A stretch of DNA of 64,000 bases from an uncultured Flavobacteriaceae bacterium (GCA_947494825.1 CANLWN010000003.1:1-64000); one strand, 5' to 3'; positions 9,085-18,485 are shown, counted from the first letter of the stretch. Program-made: numbers and translations. The notes: generated by a model from the letters alone, not told the origin.

Positions 9085-9624
9085 ATGAAACTAAGAAAAA
9101 TGAAATTCACGCTTACATACAACTATTTGGCCATTGGAACAATCCTGGTCCTGGCCTCCTGTGGGCAGCAAAAGCACAAACAAGAGGCAGAAAAAACAGC
9201 GCCGCAAACCATTGCTGTCGCGGATGCCTCCTTTTCGGACGAAAGGGCTGGAAAAGTTTTCCATGATTACCAAGAGTTGCGAAAGGCCCTGGTGCGTTCC
9301 CAGGCCGATGAAGTACTAACGGCAGCCGGAAAGCTTGGAAGCAGTCTACCTGAAGAACAGGTGGAAATGAAGTCCATGGCATCGGCCATGGCCGATGCAG
9401 CGGATATTGAAAAGCAACGCGCCTTGTTTTCCGATCTTACCGCAGCGATAGAGCCCTTGTTCGCGGAATCCCTTTCGGAGGGAAGCATCTACAAACAATT
9501 CTGCCCCATGGCCTTTGAAGGCAAGGGCGGGTATTGGATCTCCGATGTGCAGGAAATCCGGAACCCGTATTACGGGGATAAGATGCTGAAATGTGGTAGC
9601 GTTGTGGAAACCCTAACAAACTAA
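9085..9624 (+). CDS. DUF3347 lipoprotein, periplasmic copper-binding
   Basis: 179 residues (an ATG at 9100 is an equally good start). A lipobox (LASC) near residue 27 predicts a lipoprotein. The DUF3347 domain follows: helical, with the conserved C-terminal signature [14 protein letters not shown]...[12 protein letters not shown], whose Cys and Met residues are likely Cu(I) ligands. In Bacteroidota this domain is repeatedly found in CusB-like adaptors and copper operons. Here it stands alone between the TolC-like channel and the ATPase, so it may act as the CusF-like metallochaperone feeding the RND complex. That role is inferred. Confidence 0.85.
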   Translation: MKLRKMKFTLTYNYLAIGTILVLASCGQQKHKQEAEKTAPQTIAVADASFSDERAGKVFHDYQELRKALVRSQADEVLTAAGKLGSSLPEEQVEMKSMASAMADAADIEKQRALFSDLTAAIEPLFAESLSEGSIYKQFCPMAFEGKGGYWISDVQEIRNPYYGDKMLKCGSVVETLTN

Positions 9625-9625
9625 G

Positions 9626-12130
9626 ATGACACAGCACACCTATCACATACACGGAATGAGCTGTAAGGGTTGCAGCAATCACGTAGAGCAAACGCTCTCC
9701 AAAGTGGCGGGTGTGTCCAAGGTGTCCGTAGACCTGGAAAAGGCGGAAGCCACCATAGAAATGGAAGCCGCCATCCCCCTTGACAAGTTCCGGGGAGCCC
9801 TGGAAAACGATGGGGGCCGGTACAGTATCCACGAACTTGGGGAACACCACCACACTTCCAAAAAACAAGCAGACGAACCTAAGGGCAAGGGAACGGGAAC
9901 CTTTTACTGTCCCATGCACTGCGAGGGCGATACCACCTATGACGGTCCGGGGGACTGCCCCGTCTGTGGTATGGATCTGGTGGAAGAACAAAATTTATCG
10001 GCTACAACTTCAGTGCAATGGACCTGTCCCATGCATCCCGAAATCGTTAAGGACCAAGCGGGAAGCTGTCCCATATGTGGCATGGATCTGGTGCCCATGG
10101 AACCCAGTCTTTCCGCCGAGGAGAAGACCTACAGAAAGTTGTTGAAGAAGTTTTGGATCGCCGTGGCCTTTACCCTGCCCATCTTTTTGATAGCGATGTC
10201 CGAAATGCTGGCCCATAATCCGCTTTATGACCTCCTAGATCAAAAAACCTGGAACTGGGTGCAGTTTGGGCTTTCCCTTCCGGTAGTGTTCCACGCTACC
10301 TGGATGTTCTTTGAACGGGCCTACCGAAGTATCAAGACTTGGAACCTCAATATGTTCACCCTTATCGGTATCGGGGCGGGCGTGGCCTGGCTCTTTAGCA
10401 TTTTCGGGCTGTTTTTTCCCGATTTCTTCCCGGCACAGTTCAAAACCGCATCGGGCAGTGTACACGTGTATTTCGAAGCGGCCGTGGTCATTCTCACCCT
10501 AGTCCTTATGGGACAGGTGCTGGAAGCACGGGCACACGGTAAAACGAATTCCGCGGTAAAGGAATTGTTGAAACTGGCCCCCAACACCGCCATACGAATC
10601 AAGGAGGGTGTGGAAGAGGAAATTGGTCTGGACCAAATCGTCCTGGGCGATATCCTTCGGGTAAAACCAGGGGACAAGATCCCCGTAGACGGTGTGCTGA
10701 CGGAAGGGCACAGTGCTGTGGACGAATCCATGATCACGGGCGAACCCATTCCGGTGGACAAATCCGAAGGGGATAGGGTCAGCAGTGGTACCATCAACGG
10801 CAACAGCTCCTTTTTGATGCGGGCCGAAAAGATAGGATCGGATACGCTGCTTTCCCAAATTATCCACATGGTGAACGAAGCCAGTCGAAGTAGGGCGCCC
10901 ATCCAAAATCTAGCGGACAAGGTATCGGCCTACTTTGTGCCCATAGTGGTGCTTATCGCTGTGGTCACTTTTGGGGTTTGGGCCCTTTGGGGACCTGAAC
11001 CGGCCTATGTCTACGCCCTGGTCAATGCCATTGCGGTCTTGATCATTGCCTGCCCCTGCGCTTTGGGGCTGGCCACCCCCATGTCTGTGATGGTAGGTGT
11101 TGGCAAGGGTGCACAGCACGGGGTATTGATCAAAAATGCCGAGGCGTTGGAGAAAATGCATACGGTGGACACCCTGATCGTGGATAAAACGGGAACCCTA
11201 ACAGAGGGCAGGCCTACGGTGGAAACCATAGATGCGACTGACGGTTCCCTGTCGGAAAAGGAGGTGCTTCAATACATCGTATCCTTGAACCAATTGAGCG
11301 AACATCCACTGGCCCAGGCCACGGTAAACTATGGAAGGGAACAGGGAATTGAACCTTTAAAGGCAGATGGCTTCCATGCCATTACCGGAAAAGGTGTAGC
11401 GGGAAATGTAAACGGGAAAAAGATTTTCTTGGGGAACGATAAAATGATGGAAGATACTGGAGCCACTACACCCGAAACCCTAAGGAAAAAGGCCCAGAAC
11501 TATCAAAAGCAGGGCAAGACGGTCTCCTTTTTGTCCGTTGCCGGTGAAACGGTGGGCCTAGTGATCATCAGTGACAAAATCAAGGAAAGCAGCAGAAGGG
11601 CCATTGCCGAGCTGCAGCGGAAAGGCATTGACGTCATTATGCTTACAGGCGACAATTCGGACACGGCCAAGGCGGTCGCCGATGAATTGAAACTGACCCA
11701 TTTTAAGGCGGGCATGCTTCCGGCGGATAAATTAATGGAGGTCGAAAAACTCCAGGCCAACGGAAAGGTGGTCGCCATGGCGGGGGACGGTATCAACGAC
11801 GCCCCGGCCCTGGCCAAAAGTGACGTAGGCATTGCCATGGGCACGGGAACCGATGTGGCCATTGAAAGCGCTACTATAACCTTGGTGAAAGGGGATCTGC
11901 AGGGCATTGTAAAGGCGAGGAACTTAAGTGACAAGGTGTTGAAGAACATTAAGCAGAACTTATTTTTTGCCCTTGTTTACAACACCCTTGGGGTGCCGAT
12001 CGCGGCGGGCGTGCTGTTCCCCTTTTTCGGAATATTGCTTTCCCCTATGATCGCGGCCGCGGCCATGAGTTTTAGCTCGGTCTCGGTCATTGCCAATGCC
12101 TTGAGGTTACGTACAACAGCAATTGAATAA
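9626..12130 (+). CDS. Copper-translocating P1B-type ATPase with HMA and two HMBD modules
   Basis: 834 residues. Order of parts: HMA domain (GMSCKGC, Cys13 and Cys16), two heavy-metal-binding modules (CPMHC...CPVCGMDL at about 95-117; CPMHPEI...CPICGMDL at about 134-155), six core membrane helices plus the two N-terminal ones, the CPC metal gate at about 475-477, the DKTGT phosphorylation site (Asp about 520), SEHPLA in the nucleotide domain and [11 protein letters not shown] (about 720). These are the hallmarks of CopA-type Cu(I)/Ag(I) exporters, which pump metal from cytoplasm to periplasm for removal by the RND system. It starts one base after the stop of the DUF3347 gene. The two tandem HMBD modules plus an HMA domain make the N-terminus unusually metal-rich. 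Confidence 0.96.
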   Translation: MTQHTYHIHGMSCKGCSNHVEQTLSKVAGVSKVSVDLEKAEATIEMEAAIPLDKFRGALENDGGRYSIHELGEHHHTSKKQADEPKGKGTGTFYCPMHCEGDTTYDGPGDCPVCGMDLVEEQNLSATTSVQWTCPMHPEIVKDQAGSCPICGMDLVPMEPSLSAEEKTYRKLLKKFWIAVAFTLPIFLIAMSEMLAHNPLYDLLDQKTWNWVQFGLSLPVVFHATWMFFERAYRSIKTWNLNMFTLIGIGAGVAWLFSIFGLFFPDFFPAQFKTASGSVHVYFEAAVVILTLVLMGQVLEARAHGKTNSAVKELLKLAPNTAIRIKEGVEEEIGLDQIVLGDILRVKPGDKIPVDGVLTEGHSAVDESMITGEPIPVDKSEGDRVSSGTINGNSSFLMRAEKIGSDTLLSQIIHMVNEASRSRAPIQNLADKVSAYFVPIVVLIAVVTFGVWALWGPEPAYVYALVNAIAVLIIACPCALGLATPMSVMVGVGKGAQHGVLIKNAEALEKMHTVDTLIVDKTGTLTEGRPTVETIDATDGSLSEKEVLQYIVSLNQLSEHPLAQATVNYGREQGIEPLKADGFHAITGKGVAGNVNGKKIFLGNDKMMEDTGATTPETLRKKAQNYQKQGKTVSFLSVAGETVGLVIISDKIKESSRRAIAELQRKGIDVIMLTGDNSDTAKAVADELKLTHFKAGMLPADKLMEVEKLQANGKVVAMAGDGINDAPALAKSDVGIAMGTGTDVAIESATITLVKGDLQGIVKARNLSDKVLKNIKQNLFFALVYNTLGVPIAAGVLFPFFGILLSPMIAAAAMSFSSVSVIANALRLRTTAIE

Positions 12131-12147
12131 ATAAAATATTTCATATC

Positions 12148-13428
12148 ATGAAGAAGAACGTTTTATACAGCATTATTGCAGCAATCGTAGGGCTGCTGGC
12201 CGGGTATCTGATTTTCGGGGATACTTCCGATGGGGCTTCGGCCGAGGAACACGACCACGGCCAGGAAATGGCATCGGGCCAGATGTGGACCTGCTCCATG
12301 CACCCACAGATCATGCAGCCAGAACCGGGCGATTGCCCCATTTGTGCCATGGATCTGATCCCTGCCGCCTCCAGCGATGACGGGCTGGCCAAAGATCAGT
12401 TTAAAATGACGGAAAACGCCATGGCTTTGGCCGATATACAAACCACCGTGGTGGGCAGTGGATCAGTGGGGAGCAATTCGCTAAAGCTTTCAGGAAAAAT
12501 AGCTGAAAATGTGGATGAAATGGCCACCCAACCGGCACATTTTAATGGGCGGATCGATAAGCTGTTCATCAAGACCCTGGGCGAAAAGGTCCATATGGGT
12601 CAGGCCATAGCCCAGATTTATTCTCCTGAACTGGTCGCGGCCCAGCAAGAATTGATCACGGCCTATCGGTTGAAGGATTCCCAACCCGAACTCTACGCAG
12701 CGGTCAGGAACAAGTTTAGGAACTGGAAGATCCCCGATTCGCAACTGTCCCAAATAGAGGCCTCGGGCAAGGTACAAACGGCCTTTACCATATATGCCCA
12801 TGTTTCCGGGGTGGTCAGCGAAATCATGGTCTCCGAAGGGGCCCACATTGCCGATGGCCATCCCATTTTCAAAGTAGCCGACTTAAGGACGGTCTGGGCG
12901 GTTTTTGATGCCTACGAGAACAAAGTGGGGCGCCTAAAGAAAGGGGAGGAAATCGATATGGTGTTAAACTCCTATCCCGATAAAAAATACAAAGCCAAGA
13001 TTTCCTTCATCAATCCTGTGCTAAATTCAGCTACCAGGACGATCGAAGTCAGGGCCGTATTGAAGAATAGCGAAGGACAGTTAAAACCCGGTATGTTCGT
13101 AGCGGGTACCTTGGCGGTGGCTCCCGATACGGCAACGACTACCCTGATCATTCCGGAAAGTGCCGTGCTTTGGACGGGTAAAAGGTCGGTGGTCTACGTG
13201 AAGGTAGATGCCGATGAACCTACCTTTGAAATGCGGGAAGTAAGCCTGGGCGATGCCCTTGATGGGGGGTATAGCATAGTGTCTGGCTTGGAAAACGGGG
13301 ATGAAATTGTGACGCACGGCACCTTTACCGTGGATGCCGCGGCACAACTGAAGGGTAAAAAATCCATGATGAACAAGCAAGGTGGGCAAACGACGACCGG
13401 TCATGAAGGGCATGAAGGTGTGGAATAG
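12148..13428 (+). CDS. CusB-like RND periplasmic adaptor with N-terminal HMBD
   Basis: 426 residues, membrane-fusion protein. An N-terminal membrane segment (about 5-23) and a His-rich linker lead to a heavy-metal-binding module (WTCSMHPQI...GDCPICAMDL, Cys49, Cys63, Cys66), then barrel-sandwich, helical hairpin and beta-barrel domains typical of HlyD/CusB adaptors (for example the HISGVV-like stretch near 215 and the C-terminal VVYVKV region). A His-rich tail ends the protein. It completes the tripartite pump with the CusA-like and TolC-like proteins, although its gene is last in the operon, 17 bp after the ATPase. The module is related to those in the ATPase, suggesting shared metal hand-off. 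Confidence 0.94.
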   Translation: MKKNVLYSIIAAIVGLLAGYLIFGDTSDGASAEEHDHGQEMASGQMWTCSMHPQIMQPEPGDCPICAMDLIPAASSDDGLAKDQFKMTENAMALADIQTTVVGSGSVGSNSLKLSGKIAENVDEMATQPAHFNGRIDKLFIKTLGEKVHMGQAIAQIYSPELVAAQQELITAYRLKDSQPELYAAVRNKFRNWKIPDSQLSQIEASGKVQTAFTIYAHVSGVVSEIMVSEGAHIADGHPIFKVADLRTVWAVFDAYENKVGRLKKGEEIDMVLNSYPDKKYKAKISFINPVLNSATRTIEVRAVLKNSEGQLKPGMFVAGTLAVAPDTATTTLIIPESAVLWTGKRSVVYVKVDADEPTFEMREVSLGDALDGGYSIVSGLENGDEIVTHGTFTVDAAAQLKGKKSMMNKQGGQTTTGHEGHEGVE

Positions 13429-13452
13429 ATTCCTCGCAGGCCCGGTATTTGG

Positions 13453-13664
13453 ATATTCTTTAAAAATCCGCCAAAGATTTATTTAAAATTTGCCAGGGAT
13501 TTATTTTAAATCTGCCAGAGATAGGGTTTAAATCTGTTAGAGATACGTACTGAATCTCTCAAAGATGTGTTTTGGGTCTTTTAGAGATGTGCTTTGGACC
13601 TCTTAAAGATGTGTTTTGCACCTCTCAAAGATATGCTTTGTATTCCCTGGATATGTATTTTAGG
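13453..13664. repeat. Degenerate 22-bp tandem repeat, about nine units
   Basis: Head-to-tail units of exactly 22 bp start at 13477, 13499, 13521, 13543, 13565, 13587 and 13609. A 24-bp unit precedes them (13453) and 20-bp and partial units follow (13631, 13651). The consensus reads roughly AT-G-TG-(T/C)-TTTG, then A-CTCT-(C/T)-AAAG. Left-hand units are richer in TTTAAA and right-hand units in GTTTTG, so the array has drifted. There are no spacers and the period is not a multiple of three, so it is neither CRISPR nor coding. It sits directly after the copper operon. Confidence 0.85.
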
Positions 13665-13713
13665 AAAGCTGCAGCTTTGTGTTTTTTGAGGCTGTCCAAA
13701 AAACGCATAATTT

Positions 13714-13740
13714 GTCATTCCGAGCCTGCGAGGAATCTCC
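13714..13740. repeat. Partial dispersed intergenic repeat
   Basis: The sequence GTCATTCCGAG...GAGGAATCTCC resembles the widespread bacterial interspersed element of the form GTCATTCCGAnCGnAGnGAGGAATCT. The two ends are imperfectly complementary. Only one copy is present in this window, so the identification rests on memory of the family. Confidence 0.45.
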
Positions 13741-13875
13741 AGTACGACTAGCAAGCGATATTTCGCCCCCATAACAAAGGGAAAACCCTTCCGATCAATT
13801 ATCTTTATTCAATATGCAAAGGATTCGCCCTAAGCACTGGTTTGCACCCTTTAAAAACAACAGCAAAAAACATAA

Positions 13876-14406
13876 ATGTCCGTCTATCAAAAACTATTCG
13901 AACTAGGTTCAAAATACGTAGGGAAGGGCAAGCTTTTCAAAGTTGGCTTTAACCTATCGCCCATGTACCGGCGCAGCACGGCCAGGGTGGTCCATGTATC
14001 CAAGGACCTGATGCAGGTTACCATAAAACTTCCGCTCAGCTATAAGAACAAAAATTATGTGAACTCCATTTTTGGGGGCAGTATGTTTTCGGCCGTAGAC
14101 CCCATTCCCATGGTGCAACTGATCAATGTTTTAGGGGACGACTACGTGGTCTGGGACAAATCTGCCCAGATTTTCTTTAAACGCCCGGCAAGGGAACACC
14201 TCTATGCGGACTTTACCTATACCCCGGACGAATTGGACAGCATCCGGAAACGCGTGGCCCAGGAAACCGAAATAGAGATCTTAAAGACCACCTTACTTAC
14301 GGACAAGACCAGGACCAAGGTGTATTGTGAAGTACGGAAAACAATCTATATTGCGGATAAGGCCTATTACAAAAAGAAAAGACAAAAATCCAAAAGCAGT
14401 AATTGA
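13876..14406 (+). CDS. DUF4442 hotdog-fold protein (putative acyl-CoA thioesterase)
   Basis: 176 residues of the DUF4442/PaaI-like hotdog family. The central helix region NSIFGGSMFSAVDPIPM (about 62-78) matches the hotdog helix, followed by beta strands and a basic tail (KKKRQKSK). Relatives hydrolyse acyl-CoA thioesters or bind acyl groups, and no experimental substrate is known for this subgroup. The ATG at 13876 follows an A-rich leader. The stop overlaps a possible upstream start of the next gene, so the following four genes may share its transcript. Confidence 0.85.
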   Translation: MSVYQKLFELGSKYVGKGKLFKVGFNLSPMYRRSTARVVHVSKDLMQVTIKLPLSYKNKNYVNSIFGGSMFSAVDPIPMVQLINVLGDDYVVWDKSAQIFFKRPAREHLYADFTYTPDELDSIRKRVAQETEIEILKTTLLTDKTRTKVYCEVRKTIYIADKAYYKKKRQKSKSSN

Positions 14407-14456
14407 TAAAGACTACGATGCACATAAGACTATGGGCAGCAATTAAAACCAGGCAA

Positions 14457-14834
14457 ATGAGTTTAGAAAAGAACAAGGAAAATGCCATAGCCTTCTACAA
14501 AATGGCTTATGAAGGGAATCCCAAAAATGCTATAGCCAAGTATGTGGGCAAGGAATACATTCAGCACAACCCCGACGTGGCCGATGGCACCCAGGGATTT
14601 ATCGATTATTTTGAACGAATGCAAAGGGAATATCCGGATAAATCCATCGCATTCGTTCGCTGTATTGCCGAAGGAGACTTGGTAGCACTACATACGCACC
14701 AAATATGGCCTGGAAATGATGAATATATCACTATGGACTTTTTTCGTTTTGATGAAAACGGGAAAATATGCGAGCACTGGGATTCCATCCAACAGATTCC
14801 CGAACGTTCTGCAAATCCAAATACGATGTACTGA
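14457..14834 (+). CDS. SnoaL/NTF2-like protein
   Basis: 125 residues from the ATG at 14457; upstream in-frame starts (TTG at 14403, ATG at 14418) would add a segment not typical of the family. The fold is the SnoaL-like cone. Signatures are the N-terminal AIAFYKMAYEGNP, YIQHNP (Asn/His of the active-site cavity) and the strand GKICEHWDSIQQIP near the C-terminus. Relatives include polyketide cyclases and many uncharacterised stress proteins. It lies between the DUF4442 and methyltransferase genes and is likely cytoplasmic. The substrate is unknown. Confidence 0.85.
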   Translation: MSLEKNKENAIAFYKMAYEGNPKNAIAKYVGKEYIQHNPDVADGTQGFIDYFERMQREYPDKSIAFVRCIAEGDLVALHTHQIWPGNDEYITMDFFRFDENGKICEHWDSIQQIPERSANPNTMY

Positions 14835-14858
14835 TAGGAAACAACCGCTATCCACGAT

Positions 14859-15500
14859 ATGGACAAGCAAGCCAATAAACGAAAGTACAATATAACTGAC
14901 CAGGGCATTTGGGATAGCATATTCTCCGAGGTTCCGGAAGCATGGACGCGGACCGCACCCTCGGAATCCATGCGGGATTGCCTGGACCATTTTAAGGAAC
15001 ACCGGGTGCAAACCGTGCTGGACCTTGGTTGCGGTATCGGTATTTGGGCCCTGTTCCTCAGTAAAGCGGGGGTAAAAGTGACCGGGTTCGACTTCTCCCA
15101 AAAGGCGATAGATTTTGCCCAGGACTGGGCCAAAAAAGAAGGGCAAGAGGTTGTTTTTAGCTGTGCACCTTTGACCGACCATCCTTTTCAAAACCAAAGT
15201 TTCGACGGGATTTTGGCGGCGAAGATCTTGGACAATATCAGCTCCGAAGAACTCAACATCGTCAAGCAGCAGATCAACGCCCAATTAAACCCCAACGGCA
15301 TCCTCTACGCGCTCTTTAACCCCTATATGACCCAAGATCAGCTTGCCATCCTAAAGAAGAGCGATAACCCAACAAAGGGAATAACCTCCATCAATTTCAA
15401 GGATCGGGAGTTGGAACAACTCTTCCCGGAATATCATTTGCTGCAATTTAAACGGTACGAACATGGCTTTAGGGGCCTGGTCTGGCAAAAAAACCACTGA
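14859..15500 (+). CDS. Class I SAM-dependent methyltransferase
   Basis: 213 residues with the Rossmann-type SAM site VLDLGCGIGIW (53-63), the acidic strand-2 loop GFDFS, and a motif-III-like strand NPNGILYALF. It belongs to the Methyltransf_11/25 clan. It sits 24 bp after the SnoaL-like gene on the same strand. The methyl acceptor is unknown, and no substrate-specific domain is attached. Confidence 0.88.
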   Translation: MDKQANKRKYNITDQGIWDSIFSEVPEAWTRTAPSESMRDCLDHFKEHRVQTVLDLGCGIGIWALFLSKAGVKVTGFDFSQKAIDFAQDWAKKEGQEVVFSCAPLTDHPFQNQSFDGILAAKILDNISSEELNIVKQQINAQLNPNGILYALFNPYMTQDQLAILKKSDNPTKGITSINFKDRELEQLFPEYHLLQFKRYEHGFRGLVWQKNH

Positions 15501-15522
15501 CAAATGCCATAGTTTGAAAATC

Positions 15523-15554
15523 TTGTGCTACAAACTTTAAAAATATTACCTTTA
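15523..15554 (+). promoter_or_regulatory. Promoter of the DUF3179 gene
   Basis: TTG at 15523-15525, then 21 bp, then TACCTTTA at 15547-15554. This matches the Bacteroidota primary-sigma arrangement (TTG, 17-23 bp, TAnnTTTG) with one mismatch and leaves a leader of about 50 bases before the ATG at 15611. Confidence 0.5.
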
Positions 15555-15610
15555 AATCAGCCCAATTTCGAGTATACAAAGAAATCAAGGTCCAACCTTA
15601 AGTAAACCTC

Positions 15611-16432
15611 ATGAAAACGATTATTAAGAGTCTTATTTTGCTACTGTCCGTAGTAGTGATCCTCAGCTGTAAACAACAAAAAAAGGAGCATCCAAAAACG
15701 AAAAAGACCGAAGAGACAGTAAAGAAAAAGCGTCCGGTAGCCCTAGAAAATGGTAAATTCTTTGAGGTCGATGGAAAAAAAATGCTGTACGGCGGAGAAA
15801 AGGATGACCAGCATTTTGATATTACTGGTTATGAACTCAAAGATGGCCAATTTCATTATGGGATAGGCCGGGAAAAGTTTCCTGCCCTACTTGAACCGGA
15901 GTTCACTTCGGTACGGCAGGCCGATTCTATTTGGGCGGACAGTACCAGATTTTTAGTAGCGTATTCCGGAAAGGAGGTAAAAGCATATTCCGTGAAGGAT
16001 CTTACCCGACACGAAGTGGTCAATGATGTTTTAGATGGAAAACCCATCATGGCCGTCTACTGCATTCTAGCCGATTTGGGAGCAATCTATGAACGGCAAT
16101 ACGGTGATGAGGAATTGACCTTTGCCTTAAGCGGTTATACCTACTATGACAAGGAGGTGTGGAACGGGCTTGACGGATTTGTACTGTGGGACAGGGAAAC
16201 AGAAAGCCTATGGTGGCCGCTTATCGGAAAGGCGGTTTCCGGACGGCTTAAGGGTGTTGCCCTTTTGGAAATGGACGAAGCCCATTGGATAGATACCACA
16301 TGGGAAGAGGTCAAAGCCTCATATCCCAATGCCCAGGTACTCATATCGGGTCAGGACTATGAAAGACCCTCGCATTGGAAAAAACTGGAGGATGTCTCCT
16401 CCATTACAGAAAACTATTCCATGGACCCATAG
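15611..16432 (+). CDS. DUF3179 lipoprotein
   Basis: 273 residues. A lipobox (ILSC, near residue 20) and a Lys-rich linker (about 21-45) precede a DUF3179 domain, recognised by PIMAVYC, TFALSGYTYY, LWDRETESLWWPLIGKAVSGRLKG and WEEVKASYP. The domain is common in envelope-associated bacterial and archaeal proteins, and no reaction is known. Its own promoter lies upstream. The Lys/Glu-rich linker suggests it stands away from the membrane. Likely an outer-membrane-anchored periplasmic protein. Confidence 0.85.
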   Translation: MKTIIKSLILLLSVVVILSCKQQKKEHPKTKKTEETVKKKRPVALENGKFFEVDGKKMLYGGEKDDQHFDITGYELKDGQFHYGIGREKFPALLEPEFTSVRQADSIWADSTRFLVAYSGKEVKAYSVKDLTRHEVVNDVLDGKPIMAVYCILADLGAIYERQYGDEELTFALSGYTYYDKEVWNGLDGFVLWDRETESLWWPLIGKAVSGRLKGVALLEMDEAHWIDTTWEEVKASYPNAQVLISGQDYERPSHWKKLEDVSSITENYSMDP

Positions 16433-16576
16433 AAGTTGTTTGCCAACAATGACCATAAGTTGGCTTGGTCGGTTCTTTGGCCCAAAAGAAACCCATTTTG
16501 ACCCTGCTTGGATTTAGCTGGCAAATTCCAAGCCATGCCGGGGCCCAACTATTGTTTTTAACATGACAAAGTCCGA

Positions 16577-17143
16577 ATGGCTGTAGCATACGACAATTAT
16601 TATAAGACCGAAAATCTGTTCGGGGAACCCTATCCCGAGTTGATTGCGTTTTTTTCCAAATTCGCAAAGAAAGGAAAGGTGTTGGATCTGGGCTGTGGCC
16701 AGGGACGGGATGCCATACCGCTGGCCCGGATGGGCTTTGACGTCGTAGGAATTGACAACTCCAAAGTAGGTATAGCGCAAATGAACCGGATGGCCAAAAC
16801 CGAAAATTTGGCATTGAGGGGAATTGTTTCGGACATATATACGTTGGACAATTATGCCAACTACGATTATGTGCTATTGGACAGTATGTTCCATTTCGAA
16901 AAAAAAGACCTGAAAAAAGAAACGGGACTTCTAAAAAATATCCTGTCAAAGATCAAAAAGGGTTGCCTTGTGGTATTCTGCATTCAAGATACCGGAAAGA
17001 AAGTGACCATTTTGAACGACACGATCAATACCCAGGAAGGACATAAAAGAATTGCCGATGAGAAATTCCCATACGTCTACAAAGATGACGAGAGCGGACA
17101 TAGCTCCACAACGAAGTACAGCATGATCGTAGTTGAAAAATAA
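16577..17143 (+). CDS. Class I SAM-dependent methyltransferase (TehB-like)
   Basis: 188 residues. The SAM motif VLDLGCGQGRDAIPLA (35-50) is the form seen in TehB-type and thiopurine-like methyltransferases, and VGIDNS follows as the acidic loop. It ends with a short strand (KYSMIVVEK). TehB enzymes methylate tellurite and selenite, but the motif is shared with many others, so the acceptor is unassigned. It is 40 bp upstream of the DUF2071 gene on the same strand. Confidence 0.87.
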   Translation: MAVAYDNYYKTENLFGEPYPELIAFFSKFAKKGKVLDLGCGQGRDAIPLARMGFDVVGIDNSKVGIAQMNRMAKTENLALRGIVSDIYTLDNYANYDYVLLDSMFHFEKKDLKKETGLLKNILSKIKKGCLVVFCIQDTGKKVTILNDTINTQEGHKRIADEKFPYVYKDDESGHSSTTKYSMIVVEK

Positions 17144-17183
17144 GATGGGTCAGAACCATAGGGTATAAGAAGGCGGTACAACA

Positions 17184-17909
17184 ATGACGACAAATGAAAT
17201 CTTAGCACAAACGGACCATCGCCCTTGGCAACTTCCCAAACAAAAGTGGAAATTTTACCAGGAATGGAACCGTGCGGTTTTTCTACATTGGCAGACCGAC
17301 CTGTTGGAACTGCGGAAATTTATTCCCAAGGAATTGGAAATTGATCTTTATGATGGTAAGCCTTGGATTTCCCTGGTCGCCTTTTCCATGGAAAAAATTA
17401 GGCCGAAATACCTCCCTCCCTTTTCGCCAATTTCAAATTTTGATGAAATCAATATCCGATCCTATGTGAAACACAAGGGCAAAGCGGGGGTCTATTTCCT
17501 GAGCATCGAGGGCGGTAAGTGTGCTTCCTGTGCCATTGCCAAGGGAATATCCGGACTGCCCTACCGCTTTTCCAAAATGCATCGGGAAAATGGCCTTTAC
17601 CGATCGTCCAATGCCCCGTTTCAGGATCAATTGGACCTTAGCTATGAACTTTCCGATGGGATAGCTCCTAAAACCGAGTTGGATAGCTGGTTAACGGAAC
17701 GATATGCGTTGTTCCAAGATGCGAGCGATGGCATAAATGCCTTTGAAATTCATCATGTTCCATGGCCTACAAACGCCATTGAGCTTAAAAACTTGAACGT
17801 CGATTACAAACGATTTGATGCCTTGCTAAAAGGGAATCCGGCCAAGGTCCATTACTCGGAAGGCGTTCAGGTGTTGGCTTGGGGAAAGCATACATACAAA
17901 TGGGGTTAA
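17184..17909 (+). CDS. DUF2071 (YqjF-like) protein
   Basis: 241 residues matching the YqjF/DUF2071 family: the entry motif FLHWQTDLLELRKFIPKELEIDLYDGKPWISLVAF and the central NIRSYVKHKGKAGVYFLSIEGG are characteristic. The acetoacetate decarboxylase-like fold is known for this family, but no enzymatic role is proven. Complete in length. Probably co-transcribed with the methyltransferase upstream (40 bp gap). Confidence 0.88.
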   Translation: MTTNEILAQTDHRPWQLPKQKWKFYQEWNRAVFLHWQTDLLELRKFIPKELEIDLYDGKPWISLVAFSMEKIRPKYLPPFSPISNFDEINIRSYVKHKGKAGVYFLSIEGGKCASCAIAKGISGLPYRFSKMHRENGLYRSSNAPFQDQLDLSYELSDGIAPKTELDSWLTERYALFQDASDGINAFEIHHVPWPTNAIELKNLNVDYKRFDALLKGNPAKVHYSEGVQVLAWGKHTYKWG

Positions 17910-17944
17910 ACACCGCGCTATCCACCATTACGGCAAAAATTTTA

Positions 17945-17952
17945 TACCTTTA
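17945..17952 (+). promoter_or_regulatory. Candidate -7 element TACCTTTA
   Basis: One mismatch to TAnnTTTG, 54 bp before the ATG at 18007. No TTG at proper spacing. The same octamer is used at 15547. Confidence 0.3.
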
Positions 17953-18006
17953 AATGGCTTTCTTTTAAGCCCGCCCTTGGGGTGTCATTAATCAAAGAAC
18001 GAGAAC

Positions 18007-18483
18007 ATGAAATACAAATCAAAAGTAATGGGCATAGTGCTGATCGCACTGTGTTTATCCGTTGTAGGGTACGGCCAGGATTCGTGGTCCCCTGAGCAAA
18101 AAGAAATCGTGGATGTCATAAGTCGCTTATCGGCAACCACCGCTCCCGGGGGTGGCGGTGCCGAGGCTTACGGAGAATTACTGGCCGATGATTTCAGTAG
18201 ATGGACCATTGGCAGTGAGGTCACCAACAAAAAGGAAAAGTGGATCGAGGGCATTGCGGAATGGTTTGCCGATGGGTGGCGTGTTTCGGACCGAAAACAG
18301 CAATACCTTGAAATTTTGGTCCTGGATACCCTTGCGCACACCCGCAGAATTGTCACTGAAACCTATTTAGGTCCAAAAGGGGACACCTCTACCTCAAAAG
18401 CGGCCCTTTCGGAAATCTGGATCAAAAGGAACGGCAAATGGTTACTTTATAGGGTGAATATTCATCCCATGGATAGTAAATAA
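18007..18483 (+). CDS. Secreted NTF2-like protein
   Basis: 158 residues. A signal peptide (about 1-23, ending GYGQ) is followed by a DUF4440/NTF2-like cone fold: helix WSPEQKEIVDVISRL, DDFSRW, and the closing strands EIWIKRNGKWLLYRVNIHP. Exported NTF2-like proteins of this type often accompany envelope or stress genes, but the ligand is unknown. A terminator follows within 5 bp, so it is the last gene of its unit. Confidence 0.85.
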   Translation: MKYKSKVMGIVLIALCLSVVGYGQDSWSPEQKEIVDVISRLSATTAPGGGGAEAYGELLADDFSRWTIGSEVTNKKEKWIEGIAEWFADGWRVSDRKQQYLEILVLDTLAHTRRIVTETYLGPKGDTSTSKAALSEIWIKRNGKWLLYRVNIHPMDSK

Positions 18484-18485
18484 GA

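Larger units (their letters stand above)
13429..13875. other. Intergenic region after copper operon (447 bp)
   Basis: It contains the 22-bp tandem repeat, a palindrome AAAGCTGCAGCTTT at about 13665-13678, a fragment of a dispersed intergenic repeat (13714-13740) and the leader of the DUF4442 gene. No gene was seen in it. Confidence 0.7.

Noticed and set aside
9015-9266. 83-codon open frame before the DUF3347 gene
   Set aside because: It overlaps the well-supported DUF3347 frame, begins in the intergenic leader and encodes no recognisable protein.
13453-13664. The 22-bp repeats as a CRISPR array
   Set aside because: Units are adjacent with no spacers, too diverged between copies, and there is no cas gene nearby.
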